Origin: Acidobacteriota bacterium
Lineage (GTDB): Bacteria > Actinomycetota > Acidimicrobiia > Acidimicrobiales > UBA8190
Assembly (NCBI GenBank): GCA_028872975.1
Contig: JAGWNV010000122.1
Coordinates: forward strand, 1-7,512
DNA: 7,512 nucleotides
Direction: 5' to 3'
Below, piece by piece: positions 3,913 through 7,512 of this stretch. The notes below the pieces were generated by a model. That model ran no database searches. It saw only the letters and a program-made list of their open reading frames with translations, and was not told the origin of the DNA. Both the position numbers and the translations under genes were made by a program. How positions within the stretch are numbered: position 1 is the stretch's first letter; each line of letters begins with the position of its first letter.

Positions 3913-5954
3913 TGGCCACCGAGACGGTCCGCACGGGCGAGGCGGACCTCGAAGGCCTCCCCGTCCCCGCCCGTCGCGAGCTCTTGCCCGTCGGGAGCGC
4001 CCGGCGGCTCGTCGCCCTCAGCATGCTCCTGCTCTTCGTGGAGCTGGCCCTCATCCGGTGGACGGCGGCCAACGACGTCCAGCTGGTGAGCATCACCAAC
4101 TTCGTCCTCCTGGCCAGCTTCCTCGGCATCGGCGTCGGCTTCCTCCTGGCCCGCCTGGGCCAGGACCTGCTGCGGACGACGCCGTTGTGGCTGGCGGGAC
4201 TCGTGGCCTTCGTGCTCGCCTTCCCGGTGAAGCTCGTCGCCCTCCACGGCCCCCACGAGTTCCAGAGCGCCTCGGGCCGCCACCCGCTGCCGGAGTGGCT
4301 CAGCCTGACGGTGATCTTCGTGCTGGTCACCGCCGTCATGGCCGGGCTCGGCCAGGGGCTGGCCGTCACCTTCGCCCGGTTCCGGTCCCTCGACGCCTAC
4401 CGCTACGACATCATCGGCAGCATCGCCGGGATCGTCGCCTTCTCGGCGCTGTCGTTCGTCGGCCTCCCGCCCATCGCCTGGGGAGCGGTGGTGGCGGTGG
4501 TCCTCGTCGCCCTCTTCGGCCGGCGGGGCCGGTGGTGGCAGTGGCTCGGGGTCGTGGCCCTCGTCGTCATGCTGGCCTTCGAGTCGGTCTCGACCTTCGA
4601 CCACTGGTCGCCCTACTACAAGATCACGGCCGTCCCTGCCGAGAAGGGCGTCCTCGTGGTGAGCGGGAACAGCATCCCGTTCCAGACCGTCTACCCCCTC
4701 TCGACGCTCCATCGCATCGAGTCCTTCTACTTCTTCCCCTATCGCCACATCACGAGGGCCCAGCTCCGGAGCGTCCTCGTCATCGGCGCCGGCACGGGCA
4801 ACGACGTGGGCGTGGCCCTGTCCGAGGGCGCCCGCCACGTCGACGCCGTCGAGATCGACCCCGAGCTCGTGCGCCTCGGCAAGCGGTACAACCCGGAGCA
4901 CGCCTACGAGAGCCCGCGGGTCTCGGTCCACATCGACGACGGCCGGGCCTTCGTGGAGAACACGACCCGCCGCTACACCCTCGTCCTCTACGCCCTGCCC
5001 GACTCCCTCACGGCCCTCACCGGACAGGCGGCGCCGGTGGGGCTCGAGAACTACCTCCTCACCACCGAGGCCATGGAGGCGGCCAAGGCGCACCTGGCCC
5101 CCGGCGGCGTCTTCGCCATGTACAACTACTACCAGCCCTTCCTGCTCGGGCGGTACGCCACCCAGCTGCACCAGGTCTTCGGCTCGAGCCCGTGCGTCGA
5201 GCTGGGCGATCCGCTCGCGGGGCGCCGCCAGGCGGTGCTCACGGTGTCGTCGGCGGGGCCCACGGCCCACTGCGCCTCGACGTACCGGGGCGCCAGCGTC
5301 GTCCCCGTGTCGGACAACCGCCCCTATCCGTACCTGCCCACCCCGTCGATCCCCTCGTTCTACTTCTGGGTGCTGGGCCTGGTCCTGGCCGGGTCGCTCC
5401 TCGCCATCCGGGTGGCCGGCGGGTCGCTGCGGCGCATGGCGCCCTTCGTCGACCTGTTCTGGATGGGCGCCGCCTTCATGCTCCTCGAGACGAAGAACAT
5501 CGTGCAGTTCGCCCTCCTCTTCGGGACGACCTGGTACGTGAACGCTCTCGTGTTCGGCGGCGTCCTCGTGAGCATCTACGCGGCCGTGGAGCTGGCCCGA
5601 CACGTCCGGCTGCCGAGGCCGATGCTCCTCTACGGCGCACTGCTCGTCGCCCTGGCCCTGGCCTGGGTCATCCCCCAGGGCTCGCTGCTCTCGCTGTCGG
5701 CGCCGCTTCGCTTCGGGGCGGCCACCGCCCTCGCCTTCGCCCCGGTCTTCCTCGCCAACCTCGTCTTCGCCCAGCGCTTCCGCGACGTCTCGTCGTCGAC
5801 GGTCGCCTTCGGGGCCAACCTGCTCGGGGCCATCGTGGGTGGGGTGCTCGAGTACCTCTCGCTGCTCCTCGGCTTCCGGTTCCTGCTCGTGGTGGTGGCG
5901 GTCCTCTATGCCCTCGCCTTCCTCACCGGCCGCCGCCACCTGACCGCCGCCTGA
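3912..5954 (+). CDS. Polytopic membrane protein with spermidine-synthase-like SAM-fold domain
   Basis: A 680-residue integral membrane protein. About six or seven hydrophobic helices (near 33-50, 58-80, 91-111, 131-155, 166-184, 187-202, 209-224) precede a Rossmann domain at about 230-460, and about seven more follow (483-500, 511-525, 538-562, 571-588, 598-620, 631-653, 655-672). The soluble part has LVIGAGTGNDVGVAL (289-303), VEIDPELV (313-320), IDDGRAF (341-347) and LAPGGVF (395-401), as in spermidine synthases. Motif I is GAGTG rather than GGGDG, and the Asp used as general base in SpeE is replaced by Ala361, while the second Asp of that loop (364) remains. The helix motif GAAFMLLETKNIVQFALLFG (519-538) and SDNRPYPYL (467-475) are typical of membrane-anchored spermidine-synthase-like proteins. 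ATG 3912 is the only start compatible with the first helix; an in-frame TAG at 3864 blocks extension. Substrate unknown; true polyamine synthesis unlikely. Confidence 0.88.
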   Translation: MATETVRTGEADLEGLPVPARRELLPVGSARRLVALSMLLLFVELALIRWTAANDVQLVSITNFVLLASFLGIGVGFLLARLGQDLLRTTPLWLAGLVAFVLAFPVKLVALHGPHEFQSASGRHPLPEWLSLTVIFVLVTAVMAGLGQGLAVTFARFRSLDAYRYDIIGSIAGIVAFSALSFVGLPPIAWGAVVAVVLVALFGRRGRWWQWLGVVALVVMLAFESVSTFDHWSPYYKITAVPAEKGVLVVSGNSIPFQTVYPLSTLHRIESFYFFPYRHITRAQLRSVLVIGAGTGNDVGVALSEGARHVDAVEIDPELVRLGKRYNPEHAYESPRVSVHIDDGRAFVENTTRRYTLVLYALPDSLTALTGQAAPVGLENYLLTTEAMEAAKAHLAPGGVFAMYNYYQPFLLGRYATQLHQVFGSSPCVELGDPLAGRRQAVLTVSSAGPTAHCASTYRGASVVPVSDNRPYPYLPTPSIPSFYFWVLGLVLAGSLLAIRVAGGSLRRMAPFVDLFWMGAAFMLLETKNIVQFALLFGTTWYVNALVFGGVLVSIYAAVELARHVRLPRPMLLYGALLVALALAWVIPQGSLLSLSAPLRFGAATALAFAPVFLANLVFAQRFRDVSSSTVAFGANLLGAIVGGVLEYLSLLLGFRFLLVVVAVLYALAFLTGRRHLTAA

Positions 5955-5963
5955 GGGGCGGCG
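5945..5963. terminator. Candidate bidirectional hairpin between convergent genes
   Basis: CGCCGCC (5945-5951) pairs perfectly with GGCGGCG (5957-5963) around a 5-nt loop that begins with the TGA stop codon of the membrane protein gene (5952-5954). It lies between two convergent genes whose stop codons are 15 bp apart. It has no T-tract on either strand, so it would be a U-less actinobacterial-type terminator at best. Confidence 0.32.
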
Positions 5964-5969
5964 CCTGGC

Positions 5970-7511
5970 TCAGGGCCGGGCGTCGAAGGTCGGCACGAGG
6001 GTCCGGGCCGCCCGGGCCTCGTCCACCCGGCGGACCGGGGTGGCGTGGGGGGCGCCGGCCGCCTTCTCGGCGCCTCCGGGCCGGCCGGCATCGGCGGCGA
6101 TCCGCTCCAGGGCGTCGGCCAGGGCCTCGAGGGTCTGGAGGCTCTCGGTCTCGGTGGGCTCGATCATGAGCGCCTCTTCCACGATGAGGGGGAAGTAGAC
6201 GGTCGGGGCGTGGAAGCCCTCCTCGAGGAGCCGCTTGGCCACGTCGAGGGCACGGACGCCGGTCGCCTTCTTCAAGGTGGAGGCGGACAGGACGCACTCG
6301 TGCATGCAGGGCCGGTCGAAGGGGGCGTCGTAGGTCGCCGACAGCCTGGCCCGGATCCAGTTGGCGTTCAGCACGGCCAGCTCGGCCACGCGCCGCAGGC
6401 CGTCGCCGCCGTGGACGAGGATGTAGGTGAGCGCCCGGGCGAGGACGAGGGCGTTCCCGTGCCAGGAGTGGATCCGGCCGATCGACCGCCCGGGGGTGTC
6501 CCAGCCGTAGCGCAGGCCGGCTCCGTCGCCGCCGGGAAGGCGCACGGGCCGGGGACCGGGCAGGAAGGGCGCGAGCCTGGGGGCCACCGCCACCGGGCCC
6601 GCCCCGGGCCCTCCCCCGCCGTGGGGGGTGGCGAAGGTCTTGTGCAGGTTCAGGTGGACGATGTCGAAGCCCATGTCGCCGGGGCGGACCACTCCGAGGA
6701 TGGCGTTCAGGTTGGCGCCGTCGTAGTAGAGCAGCCCCCCCACCTCGTGGACGGCGGCGGCGATCTCGACGATCTGCTCCTCGAAGAGGCCGAGGGTGTT
6801 GGGGTTGGTGAGCATGATGCCGGCGACGTCCTCGTCGAGGACGGCGCGGAGGGCGGCGAGGTCCACGCACCCCCGGTCGTCGCTCGGCACGGTGACGGTC
6901 TCGTAGCCGCCCAGGGTCACCGAGGCGGGGTTCGTCCCGTGGGCCGAGTCGGGGATGACGACCTTGCGGCGCTGGCGCCCCTGGGCCTCGTGCCAGGCCC
7001 GCATGAGGAGGAGCCCGGTGAGCTCCCCGGCGGCCCCCGCCGCCGGCTGCAGGGTGGCGGCGGCCATGCCGGTGATCTCGCACAGGGCGGCCTCGAGCTC
7101 GACGAGGAGCTCGAGCCAGCCCTGGGTGCACGAGGGCGGGGCGGCGGGATGGACGTTGGCGAGCCCGGGCAGCCCGGCCACGGCGTCGCAGATCTTGGGG
7201 TTGTACTTCATCGTGCAGGACCCGAGGGGATAGGCCCCGAGGTCGACGGAGAACTGCCGGTGGCTGAGGCGGGTGAAGTGGGCGACGAGGTCCCGCTCGG
7301 AGACCTCGGCCAGCGGCGCCGGGGTGTCGCGGCGGTGAGGGGCGGGGACGAGGTCCTCGAGGGGCGTCTCGGGGACGGCGGTGGTGCGCAGCTGCCAGGC
7401 CCGCCGGCCGGGCTGGGAGAGCTCGAAGAGCGTCGGCTCGGCCTCCCGGCCCATGAGGGGTGCGCTGGCGGCCCGGCCCCCGGCCGACGGCGCGCCCGGG
7501 ACCGTCGCCAC
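5970..7511 (-). CDS. gcvPB: Glycine dehydrogenase (decarboxylating) subunit 2, PLP-binding
   Basis: The PLP-bearing half of the two-subunit glycine decarboxylase (P protein). With subunit 1 it decarboxylates glycine and loads aminomethyl onto lipoyl-GcvH. Counting from GTG 7511 (513 aa), signatures are: LFELSQPGRRAW (28-39), DLGAYPLGSCTMKYNPK (90-106), LQPAAGAAGELTG (154-166), PDSAHGTNPAS (187-197), MLTNPNTLGLFE (233-244), LYYDGANLNAILG (261-273), RPGDMGFD (276-283), and NLHKTFATPHGGGGPGAGPV (288-307) with the PLP lysine at 291. The tail TPVRRVDEARAAR (491-503) is the normal family C-terminus, so the 3' end is complete. The 5' end is at the window edge: GTG 7511 adds about 20 low-complexity residues, while ATG 7454 (MGREAEPTLFELS) starts nearer the usual family N-terminus but lacks a visible Shine-Dalgarno sequence. 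Other gcv genes probably lie upstream, to the right of the window. All core motifs look intact. Confidence 0.95.
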   Translation of the reverse strand: MATVPGAPSAGGRAASAPLMGREAEPTLFELSQPGRRAWQLRTTAVPETPLEDLVPAPHRRDTPAPLAEVSERDLVAHFTRLSHRQFSVDLGAYPLGSCTMKYNPKICDAVAGLPGLANVHPAAPPSCTQGWLELLVELEAALCEITGMAAATLQPAAGAAGELTGLLLMRAWHEAQGRQRRKVVIPDSAHGTNPASVTLGGYETVTVPSDDRGCVDLAALRAVLDEDVAGIMLTNPNTLGLFEEQIVEIAAAVHEVGGLLYYDGANLNAILGVVRPGDMGFDIVHLNLHKTFATPHGGGGPGAGPVAVAPRLAPFLPGPRPVRLPGGDGAGLRYGWDTPGRSIGRIHSWHGNALVLARALTYILVHGGDGLRRVAELAVLNANWIRARLSATYDAPFDRPCMHECVLSASTLKKATGVRALDVAKRLLEEGFHAPTVYFPLIVEEALMIEPTETESLQTLEALADALERIAADAGRPGGAEKAAGAPHATPVRRVDEARAARTLVPTFDARP

Positions 7512-7512
7512 C

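Noticed and set aside
2973..5939. A 988-codon open frame on the minus strand
   Set aside because: It is antisense to the LLM and membrane protein genes, both of which carry clear family motifs. Its translation is Gly/Glu/Arg/His-rich with no recognisable domain, as expected when a GC-rich gene is read in the opposite strand.
4058..6169. A 703-codon plus-strand open frame over the membrane protein gene
   Set aside because: It is an out-of-frame reading of the spermidine-synthase-like gene. The product is an Arg/Pro/Gly-rich string without helices or motifs.
5923..7131. A 402-codon minus-strand open frame within gcvPB
   Set aside because: It is an alternate frame of gcvPB, Arg/Pro-rich and without motifs, while the gcvPB frame is fully conserved.

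Overview
The window reads as chromosomal DNA of a high-G+C actinobacterium (roughly 70% G+C by eye). Codons strongly favour C or G in the third position, GTG starts occur, and -10-like hexamers follow the actinobacterial TANNNT pattern. The gene mix (Amidohydrolase_2 protein, limonene-monooxygenase-like LLM enzyme, adducin-like class II aldolase) would suit the class Acidimicrobiia or a relative, but that placement is inference. I see no mobile element, tRNA, rRNA or CRISPR array. Gene density is high.

Left part (1-3815): a probable catabolic block. An amidohydrolase (110-1261, +) runs tail to tail into a small Xre-family HTH regulator (1219-1623, -), and their 3' ends overlap by 43 bp. The regulator is divergent from a tightly spaced two-gene operon: a class II aldolase/adducin-family protein (1843-2619, +) and a flavin-dependent LLM monooxygenase-like protein (2628-3815, +). 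The LLM ribosome-binding site overlaps the aldolase stop codon. The 219-bp divergent intergenic region has an AT-rich half carrying the regulator's likely promoter. Its other half carries a possible -10, an 8-bp-arm inverted repeat and a strong Shine-Dalgarno sequence for the aldolase gene.

Middle (3816-5954): a 680-residue polytopic membrane protein with a spermidine-synthase-like Rossmann domain between two blocks of membrane helices. It is preceded by a TAGGGT box placed exactly for a leaderless transcript. That transcript would start at an 11-codon mini-ORF whose stop overlaps the start of the big gene (TGATG). The catalytic Asp of true aminopropyltransferases is replaced, so its chemistry is open.

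Right part (5970-7511, -): gcvPB, the PLP-binding subunit of a two-subunit glycine decarboxylase (glycine cleavage system P protein). It converges on the membrane protein gene with 15 bp between stops and a GC hairpin at the junction. Its 5' end lies at the window edge, so the exact start is unresolved.

No single gene is without known relatives. The parts least explained by known biology are the membrane-embedded spermidine-synthase-like protein with its mini-ORF leader, and the regulator/aldolase/LLM/amidohydrolase neighbourhood, whose substrate is unknown.
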